Of a stretch of DNA of 64,000 nt, positions 1-7,374 are shown piece by piece (the stretch's first letter is position 1; each line of letters opens with the position of its first letter). Source of the DNA: CAVXJN01 sp963762165 (GTDB taxonomy: Bacteria; Pseudomonadota; Gammaproteobacteria; JASBUN01); assembly GCA_963762165.1 (NCBI GenBank), contig CAVXJN010000002.1, forward strand, positions 372,001 to 436,000. The letters run 5' to 3'. The notes beneath the pieces were generated by a model. It had not been told where the DNA came from. It made no database searches and saw only the letters and a program-made list of their open reading frames with translations. The position numbers and the translations under genes were made by a program.

Positions 1-1
1 G

Positions 2-1402
2 GTTCTGAAGGACAACCGCATCCATGGTGCCGTGATGTACGGCGATACGCTGGACGGTGCGTGGTATTTCCAGCTTATGCGCGACAAGACCGATGTATCG
101 GAGATGCGCGAACACCTGTTGTTCGGGCAGGCCCATCTGGGCGATTCCGGCCACGGGGCGGAGAACCGCGTTGCCGCGATGCCGGACACGGCCGAAATCT
201 GCGGTTGCAACGGTGTCTGCAAAGGCACGATCGTGCAGGCGATTGCCGAAAAGAAACTGTTCACTCTGGAGGACGTGCGCGCTCACACCAAGGCGTCGAG
301 CTCCTGCGGTTCGTGCACCGGACTGGTCGAATCGTTGTTGGCCAGTGCCGTGGGCGGGGATTATTCACAAGCGCCGAACAAGAAGCCATTGTGTGCTTGC
401 ACGGACCGTACCCACGACGAGGTTCGCAATGCGATCCCGGAATATGCACTGAAGGACATGCCGGAATTGATGCGGTTCCTGGAATGGAAAACCGAGGACG
501 GCTGCGGCAAGTGCCGGCCGGCACTCAATTTCTACCTGCTGTGTGCATGGCCGGGGGAATATGTGGACGACCAGCAGTCGCGTTTCATCAATGAGCGTGT
601 CCACGCCAACATTCAAAAGGACGGAACCTATTCCGTGGTACCGCGCATCTGGGGTGGTGAAACCACGCCATCTCAGCTCAAGGCGATCGCCGAAATCGCG
701 GAGCGTTACGCGGTTCCCACCGTGCACATCACTGGCGGGCAGCGGATCGATCTCCTCGGCATTCGCAAAGAGACTTTGCCGAAAATCTGGGGCGACCTGT
801 CGGCGGCCGGTTTTGTCTCCGGCCATGCCTACGGCAAGGCCGTGCGCACGGTGAAGACTTGCGTCGGCAAGGAGTGGTGCCGGTTCGGTACTCAGGATTC
901 TACCAGTATGGGCATCGAGTTGGAGAAAATGGCCTGGGGCTCCTGGATGCCACACAAGTTCAAGTTGGCGGTATCTGGCTGCCCGCGCAACTGCGCCGAG
1001 GCGACCATCAAAGACTTTGGTGTGGTGGCGGTGGACTCGGGCTGGGAATTGCATGTCGGCGGCAACGGCGGCGTAAAAGTACGGGCCACGGATTTCCTCT
1101 GCCATGTCACGACCAGCGATGAGGTGAAGCAGCACTGCGCGGCGTTTATGCAGCTTTATCGAGAGGAGGCGCATTATCTGGAGCGGACTGCGCCTTGGAT
1201 CGAACGGGTCGGACTTACTTACGTCAAGCAACGCATCGTAGATGATGCAACGGAAAGAGCGCGTCTCGCGGAGCGTTTTCAGGATTCGCAGAAATATGCG
1301 CAACACGATCCATGGGCGGCTCTGGCCAACGGTCAGGACCGGCACGAGTTTACACCGCTCACGCGCGTCGATTCCCGTCAGTTTGAATCGCAGACCGTTT
1401 AG
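2..1402 (+). CDS. nirB: Assimilatory nitrite reductase [NAD(P)H] large subunit, C-terminal part (5' end outside window)
   Basis: Reduces nitrite to ammonium in the cytoplasm with NAD(P)H. The reading frame is open from the left edge, so the N-terminal FAD/NAD(P)H module lies outside the window. Visible in order: a BFD-like [2Fe-2S] domain (CGCNGVC then SSCGSC), a second short cysteine segment (CAC, then CGKC), the ferredoxin-like nitrite/sulfite reductase domain, and the siroheme/[4Fe-4S] ligands as C-x5-C (TCVGKEWC) and C-x3-C (SGCPRNC). NirD follows 19 bases downstream and a nitrate reductase after it, so this is a nitrate assimilation operon. The GTG at 32 is internal to the gene, not a start. 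Identification is secure. Confidence 0.95.
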   Translation, partial: VLKDNRIHGAVMYGDTLDGAWYFQLMRDKTDVSEMREHLLFGQAHLGDSGHGAENRVAAMPDTAEICGCNGVCKGTIVQAIAEKKLFTLEDVRAHTKASSSCGSCTGLVESLLASAVGGDYSQAPNKKPLCACTDRTHDEVRNAIPEYALKDMPELMRFLEWKTEDGCGKCRPALNFYLLCAWPGEYVDDQQSRFINERVHANIQKDGTYSVVPRIWGGETTPSQLKAIAEIAERYAVPTVHITGGQRIDLLGIRKETLPKIWGDLSAAGFVSGHAYGKAVRTVKTCVGKEWCRFGTQDSTSMGIELEKMAWGSWMPHKFKLAVSGCPRNCAEATIKDFGVVAVDSGWELHVGGNGGVKVRATDFLCHVTTSDEVKQHCAAFMQLYREEAHYLERTAPWIERVGLTYVKQRIVDDATERARLAERFQDSQKYAQHDPWAALANGQDRHEFTPLTRVDSRQFESQTV

Positions 1403-1421
1403 GCCAACAGGAGTTTCGATC

Positions 1422-1790
1422 ATGAACATGAGTGTCGCCAAGCCCATTGTGCGAAGCAGAAATTGGGTCCAGGTCGGGCGACTCGACGATATCCCGCGCA
1501 AGGGGGCACGGGTGGTCGAGTGCAGCGACGGCAATATCGCCGTATTCCGAACCAGTGGCGATGAGGTTTTTGCGTTGCGGGACCAGTGCCCGCACCGCGG
1601 CGGTCCGTTGTCACAGGGTATCGTCCACGGCAGACGGGTCGCCTGTCCCTTGCATGACTGGAAAATCCACCTCGATTCGGGGCTCGCGGTGGAGCCGGAC
1701 GAAGGCTGTAGCGCGTCGTATCCGGTTCGGATCGAGAACGGCATGGTCCTTTTGTCCCTGATTCCCAACCCTGCCGCGAGCGGCTGCTGA
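1422..1790 (+). CDS. nirD: Nitrite reductase small subunit (Rieske-type)
   Basis: Small subunit of NAD(P)H nitrite reductase, 122 aa, the usual size. It carries a Rieske [2Fe-2S] signature, CPHRGGPLS and CPLHDWKIHL, giving C-x-H and C-x2-H ligand pairs. The ATG at 1422 is preceded by a caggag ribosome binding site at 1408-1413. The open frame extends upstream into nirB, but that extension is antisense-like noise without a ribosome binding site. It sits between nirB and nasA with short gaps, consistent with one transcript. Confidence 0.95.
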   Translation: MNMSVAKPIVRSRNWVQVGRLDDIPRKGARVVECSDGNIAVFRTSGDEVFALRDQCPHRGGPLSQGIVHGRRVACPLHDWKIHLDSGLAVEPDEGCSASYPVRIENGMVLLSLIPNPAASGC

Positions 1791-1800
1791 GGCGGATTCT

Positions 1801-4503
1801 TTGAGCGAGGTGCGAACCACCTGTCCCTATTGCGGCGTCGGCTGCGGCGTAATCGCCAGCACCGACCCGGAAGGGAAAGTCAGTGTGCGCGGCGACCCGG
1901 AACATCCCGCCAACCGCGGCCGGTTGTGCTCCAAGGGTGCCGCCCTGGCCGAGACCCTGGTGGCCGACGGCCGCTTGTTGTATCCACAAGTGGGCGGCGA
2001 ACGGGTCTCCTGGGAGCGCGCGCTGGCGGCCGTGGCTACCCGGTTTGAAGATACGATTGCCGTACATGGTGCGGATGCGGTCGCGATGTATGTCTCCGGA
2101 CAACTCACCACCGAAGCCTACTACGTTGCCAACAAGTTCATGAAAGGCTTCGTCGGCAGCGCCAACGTCGACACCAACTCCCGGCTTTGCATGGCTTCGG
2201 CAGTTGCCGGGCACAAGCGGGCGTTCGGCGCCGACGCGGTTCCCTGCAGCTACGAGGACCTGGACAGCGCCGAGCTGATGGTGCTGGTGGGATCGAATGC
2301 AGCCTGGTGCCACCCCGTGTTGTTCCAGCGATTTGCCGGTCGCCGGCAGGCGGGGCAGGGGCCGCGGCTGGTGGTGATCGATCCGCGGTCCACCGATTCC
2401 GCCCGGCAAGCCGACTTGCATCTGCCGCTGCAGCCTGGGACCGATACGGTGCTGTTCAACGGGTTGCTGGCGTGGCTCGAAGGTACCGGCGCCATCGACA
2501 GGCGTTACCTGGACGAGCATACCGAAGGCCACGCCGAAGCCCTTGCCTGCGCCCGGCGTTCGGCGCCCACTCCCGGCGCAGTCGCGGCGCAATGCGCTCT
2601 ACCTGTGAAACAGGTCGAGACGTTCTACCGGATGTTCAGCGATACCGAACAGGTCCTGACGTTGTTTTCCCAAGGTATCAACCAGTCGTCCAGCGGTACC
2701 GACAAGGTGAATGCCATCATCAATTGTCACCTCGCCACCGGCCGTATCGGCCGGCCCGGTATGGGACCCTTCTCGCTGACGGGGCAACCCAATGCGATGG
2801 GCGGCCGGGAAGTGGGAGGGTTGGCGAATCAGCTTGCTGCGCACATGGACTTGGACGATGCTGACGCCCGCGAGCGCTTGCAGCGATTTTGGCGTGCGCC
2901 GCTCGTTGCCCAGCGCGAAGGCCTCAAAGCGGTGGAGCTGTTCAAGGCGGTGCACGAAGGCCACGTGCGCGCCCTCTGGATCATGGCCACCAACCCGGTG
3001 GACAGTCTCCCCGATGCCGATTTCGTACGAGCGGCACTGGAGCGCTGCGACTTTGTAGTGGTGTCCGATTGCATCCACCCCACCGACACGAGCCGCTACG
3101 CCCACGTATTGCTGCCGTCCTGCACATGGGGCGAACGGGACGGCACGGTGACCAATTCCGACCGCACCATTTCCCGCCAGCGGCCATTCGCGGCGGCGCC
3201 CGGCGAAGCACGCGAAGATTGGTGGATGGTGGCCGAGGTGGCCCGCCGCACGGGCTTCGCACAACAGTTCGAATACCAGGCGGCGGCTGACATTTTCGCG
3301 GAGCATGCGCGCTTGTCGGGATTTGAAAACCACGGCGGCCGTGTCTTCGACATCTCCGGGTTGGCGGCTGGAGGCCGGCGCGCGTACGACGAATTGCGAC
3401 CGGTTCAGTGGCCGGTACGCGCGGGCACCGGCGGTACCGCGCGGCTGTTCGCCGATGGCAGGTTTTGTACCGCTAGCGGCAAAGCCCGATTGGTGGCAGT
3501 TGCGCCCCGCGCACCGGCACGGTCGGCAAGCGCGGACTACCCGTGGATACTCAATACCGGCCGCGTTCGCGATCATTGGCACACCATGACACGCACGGGG
3601 CGTGCCGCGCGCCTCTCGACCCACGACGAGCAACCGTTTGCAGAACTGCATCCCGATGACGGCGCCCGCCTCGGTGTGCGGGAAGGCGATCTGGTGCGGG
3701 TGCGCAGCGTCCACGGCAGTATGGTAGCCCGTGCCCGACTCACTACCGGCCAGCTGATCGGTCACGTGTTCGTGCCCGTGCATTGGAACGACGTGTACGC
3801 GGCTGACGCGCGGGTGGGCGCGCTGGTGAATCCAGCCGTAGATCCGATTTCCGGTCAGCCGGAGCTCAAGCACACCCCAGTGCGGGTGGAAGCGGTCCCG
3901 GTGTCGTGGTGGGGATTCGTGATGACCCGCAGGGAACTCGCCCTGACACAGTGCGAGTACTGGGTCAAAATCCGGGAAGCCCCAGACTTGTGGCGATATG
4001 TGATTGCCGGCACCGAGCTGCGGCAGGATTGGACCGCAGTGGCGAGAAGCTGGTTCTGTCAGCCGCAGGAGTCGGCCGACTGGGTCGAATATATCGACGT
4101 CTCTGCGGGACGGTATCGCGCGGCCCGGCTGGAGCGCGGCCGTTTGGACAGTTGCGTATTCGTGCAACCCGGCGCCGAGCCCGGCGGCCGCGGCCATCTG
4201 CTGTCGTGCTTTGCGCGCGGCGTACTATCGGCCCAGGATCGGTTCGGCCTGTTGGCCGGGCGTGCACTGGAACCCGACAGCGGCCCGCGGGTTTGTGCGT
4301 GTATGGGCGTGAGCCGTGCGCGGATCCTGGAAGTCATTGCACAGGGATGCGCGAACACCCAAGCCGTCGGTGCCGCGTGCGGTGCCGGCACCCAGTGCGG
4401 TTCCTGTATTCCCGAGATCGGGCAATTGTTGACCCAGCGTTCGGGGCCGGAATCACCGGAACGGTCCTCGGGGGAGGAGTCAGCCGCGCACAGACAGCAC
4501 TAA
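1801..4503 (+). CDS. nasA: Assimilatory nitrate reductase catalytic subunit with C-terminal BFD-like [2Fe-2S] domain
   Basis: Molybdopterin (bis-MGD) nitrate reductase, 900 aa, cytoplasmic, reducing nitrate to the nitrite used by NirBD. The N-terminal [4Fe-4S] site is C-x2-C-x3-C plus a later cysteine (TCPYCGVGCGV then GRLCSKG). The molybdopterin oxidoreductase and dinucleotide-binding domains follow (LNTGRVRDHWHTMTRTG near residue 580). The last ~60 residues form a BFD-like [2Fe-2S] domain (VCACMGVS then CGAGTQCGSC), as in Klebsiella/Azotobacter-type NasA rather than the shorter NarB. The start is TTG at 1801, ten bases after the nirD stop, with a weak gagg upstream. The 3' end overlaps a convergent small gene by 24 bases. 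Confidence 0.94.
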   Translation: MSEVRTTCPYCGVGCGVIASTDPEGKVSVRGDPEHPANRGRLCSKGAALAETLVADGRLLYPQVGGERVSWERALAAVATRFEDTIAVHGADAVAMYVSGQLTTEAYYVANKFMKGFVGSANVDTNSRLCMASAVAGHKRAFGADAVPCSYEDLDSAELMVLVGSNAAWCHPVLFQRFAGRRQAGQGPRLVVIDPRSTDSARQADLHLPLQPGTDTVLFNGLLAWLEGTGAIDRRYLDEHTEGHAEALACARRSAPTPGAVAAQCALPVKQVETFYRMFSDTEQVLTLFSQGINQSSSGTDKVNAIINCHLATGRIGRPGMGPFSLTGQPNAMGGREVGGLANQLAAHMDLDDADARERLQRFWRAPLVAQREGLKAVELFKAVHEGHVRALWIMATNPVDSLPDADFVRAALERCDFVVVSDCIHPTDTSRYAHVLLPSCTWGERDGTVTNSDRTISRQRPFAAAPGEAREDWWMVAEVARRTGFAQQFEYQAAADIFAEHARLSGFENHGGRVFDISGLAAGGRRAYDELRPVQWPVRAGTGGTARLFADGRFCTASGKARLVAVAPRAPARSASADYPWILNTGRVRDHWHTMTRTGRAARLSTHDEQPFAELHPDDGARLGVREGDLVRVRSVHGSMVARARLTTGQLIGHVFVPVHWNDVYAADARVGALVNPAVDPISGQPELKHTPVRVEAVPVSWWGFVMTRRELALTQCEYWVKIREAPDLWRYVIAGTELRQDWTAVARSWFCQPQESADWVEYIDVSAGRYRAARLERGRLDSCVFVQPGAEPGGRGHLLSCFARGVLSAQDRFGLLAGRALEPDSGPRVCACMGVSRARILEVIAQGCANTQAVGAACGAGTQCGSCIPEIGQLLTQRSGPESPERSSGEESAAHRQH

Positions 4504-4665
4504 CAGTACGACGAATCCAATCACCAGCACGAGCGGCAGAATGAAAGCGCGCCAATCATCCGCGGTGGCTTTGGGACTGTTGTTCAGCATTTGCTTGGCG
4601 CGCGGGAACAACCAGATGATCATCATCCCCAATAGAACCGCCCACGCGATCTTCATCCAATCCAT
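4480..4665 (-). CDS. Small two-helix membrane protein, unknown function
   Basis: 61 aa. Two hydrophobic helices (about residues 5-20 and 41-58) flank a polar loop (PRAKQMLNNSPKATADDW). The ATG at 4665 has a good ribosome binding site (ggaagga) 7-12 bases upstream, so expression is likely. Its 3' end overlaps the convergent end of nasA by 24 bases. It follows the Bax-inhibitor gene on the same strand, but a strong terminator at 4690-4714 separates them, so it probably has its own promoter or relies on read-through. I do not recognise a family. Confidence 0.7.
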   Translation of the reverse strand: MDWMKIAWAVLLGMMIIWLFPRAKQMLNNSPKATADDWRAFILPLVLVIGFVVLLVLSVRG

Positions 4666-4689
4666 CGATTTTTCCTTCCCATAAACAAC

Positions 4690-4714
4690 AAAGCCCCGGT
4701 ATCGCCGGGGCTTT
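4690..4714 (-). terminator. Rho-independent terminator of the Bax inhibitor-1/YccA gene
   Basis: Perfect 10-bp stem (aaagccccgg / ccggggcttt) with a 5-base loop. On the minus strand it is followed by gttgttt. It lies 22 bases past the stop codon of the 4737-5411 gene. Confidence 0.85.
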
Positions 4715-4736
4715 GCAGGAAACGATCAAGGTTCGA

Positions 4737-5411
4737 TCAGTCGTCCCCGCCCATCAGGCCGAGAATTGCCAGCAGATGGATGAACATATTGTAGATGTCC
4801 AGGTACAGGGAAATGGTGGCCATGACGTAGTTGGTCTCGCCGCCATGGATGATGCGGCTGGTGTCGAACAAGATGAAACCGCTCATCAGCAACACCACGG
4901 CGCTGGAAATTGCCAACTGCATTGCCGGAATTGCCAAGAACAGGTTCAGCAGCATGGCCCCGAACACGACCAGGATTCCAACGAACAGGAAACCGCCGAG
5001 GAAACTGAAGTCGCGCCGGGTGGTCAGCGCATATCCTGACAGGCCCAGGAAAATGACCCCGGTACCGCCCAGGGCCGTCATGATGATCTGACCGCCGTTG
5101 GACATCGCCAGGTACATGGACAGCATCGGCCCGAGGCCGAATCCCAGCAGCCCTGTGATCGCAAACACCACGCCGACACCGGCGCCCGAATTGGCGGTAC
5201 GGGGCAACACCAGCCACAGCAGCAGCACCGCGCCGCCGAAGGTCAACAGCCCGGTCATCGGGGGTGGCTGTATGGCCACCGAAATACCGGCCATGACGGC
5301 GCTGAACAGCAGCGTCATCGACAACAACATGTACGTATTGCGCAAGACCTTGTTGGTCGACAACGCGCTTTCCGATCCACGTGAAACCACTTGATCGTAG
5401 TTATTCATCAT
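4737..5411 (-). CDS. Bax inhibitor-1/YccA family inner-membrane protein
   Basis: 224 aa with about seven transmembrane helices and the family start pattern: a short polar N-terminus (MMNNYDQVVSRGSESALSTN) followed by VLRNTYMLLSMTLLFSAVMAG. BI-1/YccA proteins are inner-membrane proteins linked to FtsH-mediated quality control and calcium/proton leak. Tandem ATGs at 5411 and 5408 leave the exact start open; a gagg lies about ten bases upstream. The gene is monocistronic, with a strong terminator downstream. The family is secure; the cellular role is not shown by context. Confidence 0.9.
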   Translation of the reverse strand: MMNNYDQVVSRGSESALSTNKVLRNTYMLLSMTLLFSAVMAGISVAIQPPPMTGLLTFGGAVLLLWLVLPRTANSGAGVGVVFAITGLLGFGLGPMLSMYLAMSNGGQIIMTALGGTGVIFLGLSGYALTTRRDFSFLGGFLFVGILVVFGAMLLNLFLAIPAMQLAISSAVVLLMSGFILFDTSRIIHGGETNYVMATISLYLDIYNMFIHLLAILGLMGGDD

Positions 5412-5576
5412 CCCTTTCGAGCCTCTTTCGGTTGGCGAGCCTGAATCGCTCCATTGCCCTCATTGGACCACAAATCATGGGCCGGGTTCCATTGCTTGAG
5501 ATGGCGGGCTTCGGGCGCGTTTTCAAGGCGCCTTGGGCCGTTTGTGTATTCCTGCGCCAGAGCGACATTTTGCCAT

Positions 5577-5603
5577 AAAAAAGCCCGGGCCGAGGCCCGG
5601 GCT
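5577..5603 (-). terminator. Rho-independent terminator of the EF-hand protein gene
   Basis: Arms agcccgggcc / ggcccgggct followed on the minus strand by a run of six T. It starts 24 bases after the stop codon at 5627. Confidence 0.85.
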
Positions 5604-5626
5604 CCATCCAAGATCAAGCGCTCGGA

Positions 5627-6190
5627 TTACTTGTCGGACTCATTCATCTTGTCCATGGCGCGACCGCTCTCGGAAACACCGGGAGACGGTTCCGCGGCGG
5701 GTTCATGGCCCATCGTGGTGCCAGTGGACGTATCCGGCTCAGACGTTTCCAGGGCGCTGAATTCGGACTCGTCGATTTTGCCGTCGGCATTTTTATCTGC
5801 CGTGGCCCAATGGTCCTTTACCCGGCCCGTCGCTTCTTCCTTGCTGATATAGCCGTCGTTGTTCTTATCCAGCTCGGAGAAATCGCCGGTCGCAGCCGTT
5901 TTTTCACTGTTGGCTTCTTGACCCAACTGCATTTTCGGCTGCGCGGAAGCGGGGCCGCCCGGTGGGCCCTGATTCTGGACGTCTTCCGAACCAAGCTGAA
6001 GATCAGGTTTGGCAGAAGCCGGGCCGCCAGGCTCGCCCTGGTTCCGAACATCCGGAGACCCCATCTGGAGCTCCGGCTTCGCAGAGGAGCCGGCCGTTGC
6101 GCTGGCATCGCTACTCTGCTGCAAGTCAGCTGCCATCGCGGCACTGCCGAAAGTTAATGCAATTGCGGAAATGAGAATTTTGGTCTTCAT
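5627..6190 (-). CDS. Exported EF-hand calcium-binding protein with GGPASA repeats
   Basis: 187 aa. N-terminal Sec signal MKTKILISAIALTFGSAAMA, probably cleaved before ADLQQ. Then come three degenerate ~22-residue repeats built on AKPxLQxGSxDVxNQGxPGGPAS, and two EF-hand loops near the C-terminus, DKNNDGYISKEE and DKNADGKIDESE, both with canonical acidic positions 1, 3, 5 and 12. The ATG at 6190 was chosen because it opens the signal peptide and has aaggag upstream; the open frame runs 23 codons further up without support. It is likely periplasmic or secreted and binds Ca2+. The linker repeat has no family I recognise. Confidence 0.85.
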   Translation of the reverse strand: MKTKILISAIALTFGSAAMAADLQQSSDASATAGSSAKPELQMGSPDVRNQGEPGGPASAKPDLQLGSEDVQNQGPPGGPASAQPKMQLGQEANSEKTAATGDFSELDKNNDGYISKEEATGRVKDHWATADKNADGKIDESEFSALETSEPDTSTGTTMGHEPAAEPSPGVSESGRAMDKMNESDK

Positions 6191-6390
6191 GCTGGTTGCT
6201 CCTTGTCCGTGAACGTCCTGATGAAACGAATTGGACTTAGTGGTTGAGACGTAGTACACCCTAGATCACTAAAGCCGCGCGTCCACCAACCAGGCAAATA
6301 TTCCCGACGTCACGTTGCGACGGGGCGTGCCATTTTTTTGCCACGTCGGCGGCTCTGGATTACACTGCTGCCGCACTGGGTACTCAGCAC

Positions 6391-6478
6391 GGAGAGGTGG
6401 CTGAGCGGTCGAAAGCGGCGGTCTTGAAAACCGTTGACCCGAAAGGGTCCGGGGGTTCGAATCCCTCCCTCTCCGCCA
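6391..6478 (+). tRNA. tRNA-Ser (TGA)
   Basis: 88 nt including an encoded CCA. The acceptor arms ggagagg / cctctcc pair fully, the anticodon loop is cttgaaa with TGA at 6425-6427, a long variable arm is present, and the T loop is ggttcgaatcc. The 3' end is duplicated downstream (see the direct repeat). Confidence 0.97.
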
Positions 6479-6479
6479 A
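6460..6479 (+). repeat. 20-bp direct repeat, copy 1 (3' end of tRNA-Ser), candidate attachment site
   Basis: aatccctccctctccgccaa, covering the T-arm end, acceptor 3' strand and CCA of tRNA-Ser. It is identical to 6641-6660, 181 bases downstream. Duplication of a tRNA 3' end next to an integrase remnant is the classic footprint of tyrosine-recombinase integration. Confidence 0.7.
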
Positions 6480-6481
6480 AT

Positions 6482-6514
6482 CAAAAAAGGGGCCCCGTTG
6501 GGCCCCTTTTTTTG
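6482..6514. terminator. Bidirectional terminator after tRNA-Ser
   Basis: Hairpin aaaaaaggggccc / gggcccctttttt with a short gttg-centred loop. An A-run before and a T-run after allow termination in both directions. It begins four bases after the tRNA CCA. Confidence 0.85.
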
Positions 6515-6525
6515 ATTTGTGGTGC

Positions 6526-6566
6526 AGGGAGGTTCGATGAGGGCCGCAATGGGTTCGAGCCGAGCC
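6526..6566 (+). repeat. 41-bp dispersed repeat, copy 1
   Basis: Starts agggaggttcgatgagggcc and matches 12098-12138 at 38 of 41 positions. This copy lies inside the ~140-bp spacer between the two tRNA-Ser 3'-end repeats and continues into a longer GC-rich non-coding element ending at 6640. Confidence 0.75.
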
Positions 6567-6640
6567 CCGCAGCAGCGGGCGAGACAACAGGGGAGCGCAG
6601 CGACGCTGGCCCCGGAGGGGTGAGGGCCGCAGGCCCGAGT

Positions 6641-6660
6641 AATCCCTCCCTCTCCGCCAA
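6641..6660 (+). repeat. 20-bp direct repeat, copy 2 (orphan tRNA-Ser 3' end)
   Basis: Exact copy of 6460-6479 (aatccctccctctccgccaa) with no tRNA body in front of it. The integrase remnant begins about 60 bases further on. Confidence 0.7.
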
Positions 6661-6721
6661 TAACTTACGTCACATTCGTAATAATCCAAATCAACGTCTT
6701 GGGACAAATTTGGGACATGCG

Positions 6722-7039
6722 GTGGCGACAATAGAAGAACGAAAAGGAAGCAAGGGCACCAGTTACCGTGCTCGGGTGCGCGTTCGGGGACAGGAGCGCA
6801 CAGCAAGCTTCACTCGCAAGACGGACGCAAAGGTATGGGCGCAGGAGGTGGAGAGCCTTTTACGGCGGGGCAAGAGGGTGCCGACCACTGAGGCCCTGAA
6901 CCGAACCGTTCTCACGCGGCCCGCCGACGGGAGGTGCCGACGCCGATCATGCGAGACTGCCCGCTGTGAGCCACCGAAAACATCGTTTATCCTTCCTATA
7001 CGCTACGCTATGTGCGATGGCGTACAGGGTGACGATTGA
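6722..7039 (+). pseudogene. Tyrosine recombinase (phage-type integrase), N-terminal remnant
   Basis: From the GTG at 6722 the product reads VATIEERKGSKGTSYRARV, then ERTASFTRKTDAKVWAQEVE and SLLRRGKR. This is the typical N-terminal arm-type DNA-binding domain of phage and island integrases. After residue ~65 the frame continues with sequence that no longer resembles the family (no core-binding or catalytic R-H-R-Y domain), and the ORF ends at 7039. So only the 5' ~190 bases of an integrase remain. Position directly behind a duplicated tRNA-Ser 3' end supports the call. Confidence 0.7.
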
Positions 7040-7083
7040 CGATCTAGAAGAATGTCGCGAGCGGCATGCTTGGGAGTGAAAAA

Positions 7084-7242
7084 ATGAGTCTTGGTTTGAT
7101 CCTGTTGATCGTTTTGGTGCTGATCCTCGTGGGCACCATTCCCACTTGGCCACATAGCAGGGGGTGGGGCTACGGACCGAGTGGCATAGTCGGGGTCCTG
7201 CTGCTCGTACTATTGATACTGTTTCTGACGGGCCGGATCTGA
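7084..7242 (+). CDS. DUF3309 family small membrane protein
   Basis: 52 aa. The family pattern is complete: hydrophobic helix (MSLGLILLIVLVLILVG), central TWPHSRGWGYGPSG motif, second hydrophobic helix (VLLLVLLILFLTG) and RI at the end. Function is unknown for the family; members are often found with stress or island genes. The ATG at 7084 has ggag seven bases upstream. A GC-rich hairpin (7248-7272) follows. Confidence 0.88.
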   Translation: MSLGLILLIVLVLILVGTIPTWPHSRGWGYGPSGIVGVLLLVLLILFLTGRI

Positions 7243-7247
7243 CGCGA

Positions 7248-7272
7248 GCGCCCTCGTAAGACCCGAGGGCGC
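7248..7272 (+). terminator. Possible terminator hairpin after the DUF3309 gene
   Basis: 9-bp perfect stem gcgccctcg / cgagggcgc with a 7-base loop, six bases after the stop codon. There is no T-run, so termination activity is uncertain. Confidence 0.4.
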
Positions 7273-7374
7273 GATCTACGCCACGGGAGCGCCTGCGCTA
7301 AATTCTGCGCGTTGCCAGCCCGAGTCGCGCCCCGCGGTTAGCCACGATCAAGCAGTAGCCGGCGTCAGCCCAAC

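Noticed and set aside
365..1768. 467-codon ORF antisense to nirB/nirD
   Set aside because: Complete nirB and nirD proteins with all cofactor motifs lie on the other strand; the antisense frame is open only because of GC-rich codon usage.
2599..4197. 532-codon ORF antisense to nasA
   Set aside because: Same reason: no ribosome binding site or recognisable domain, and nasA is secure on the plus strand.
6434..7039. 201-codon ORF starting inside tRNA-Ser
   Set aside because: It reads through the tRNA, the terminator and the repeat; only the part from 6722 resembles a protein (integrase N-terminus).
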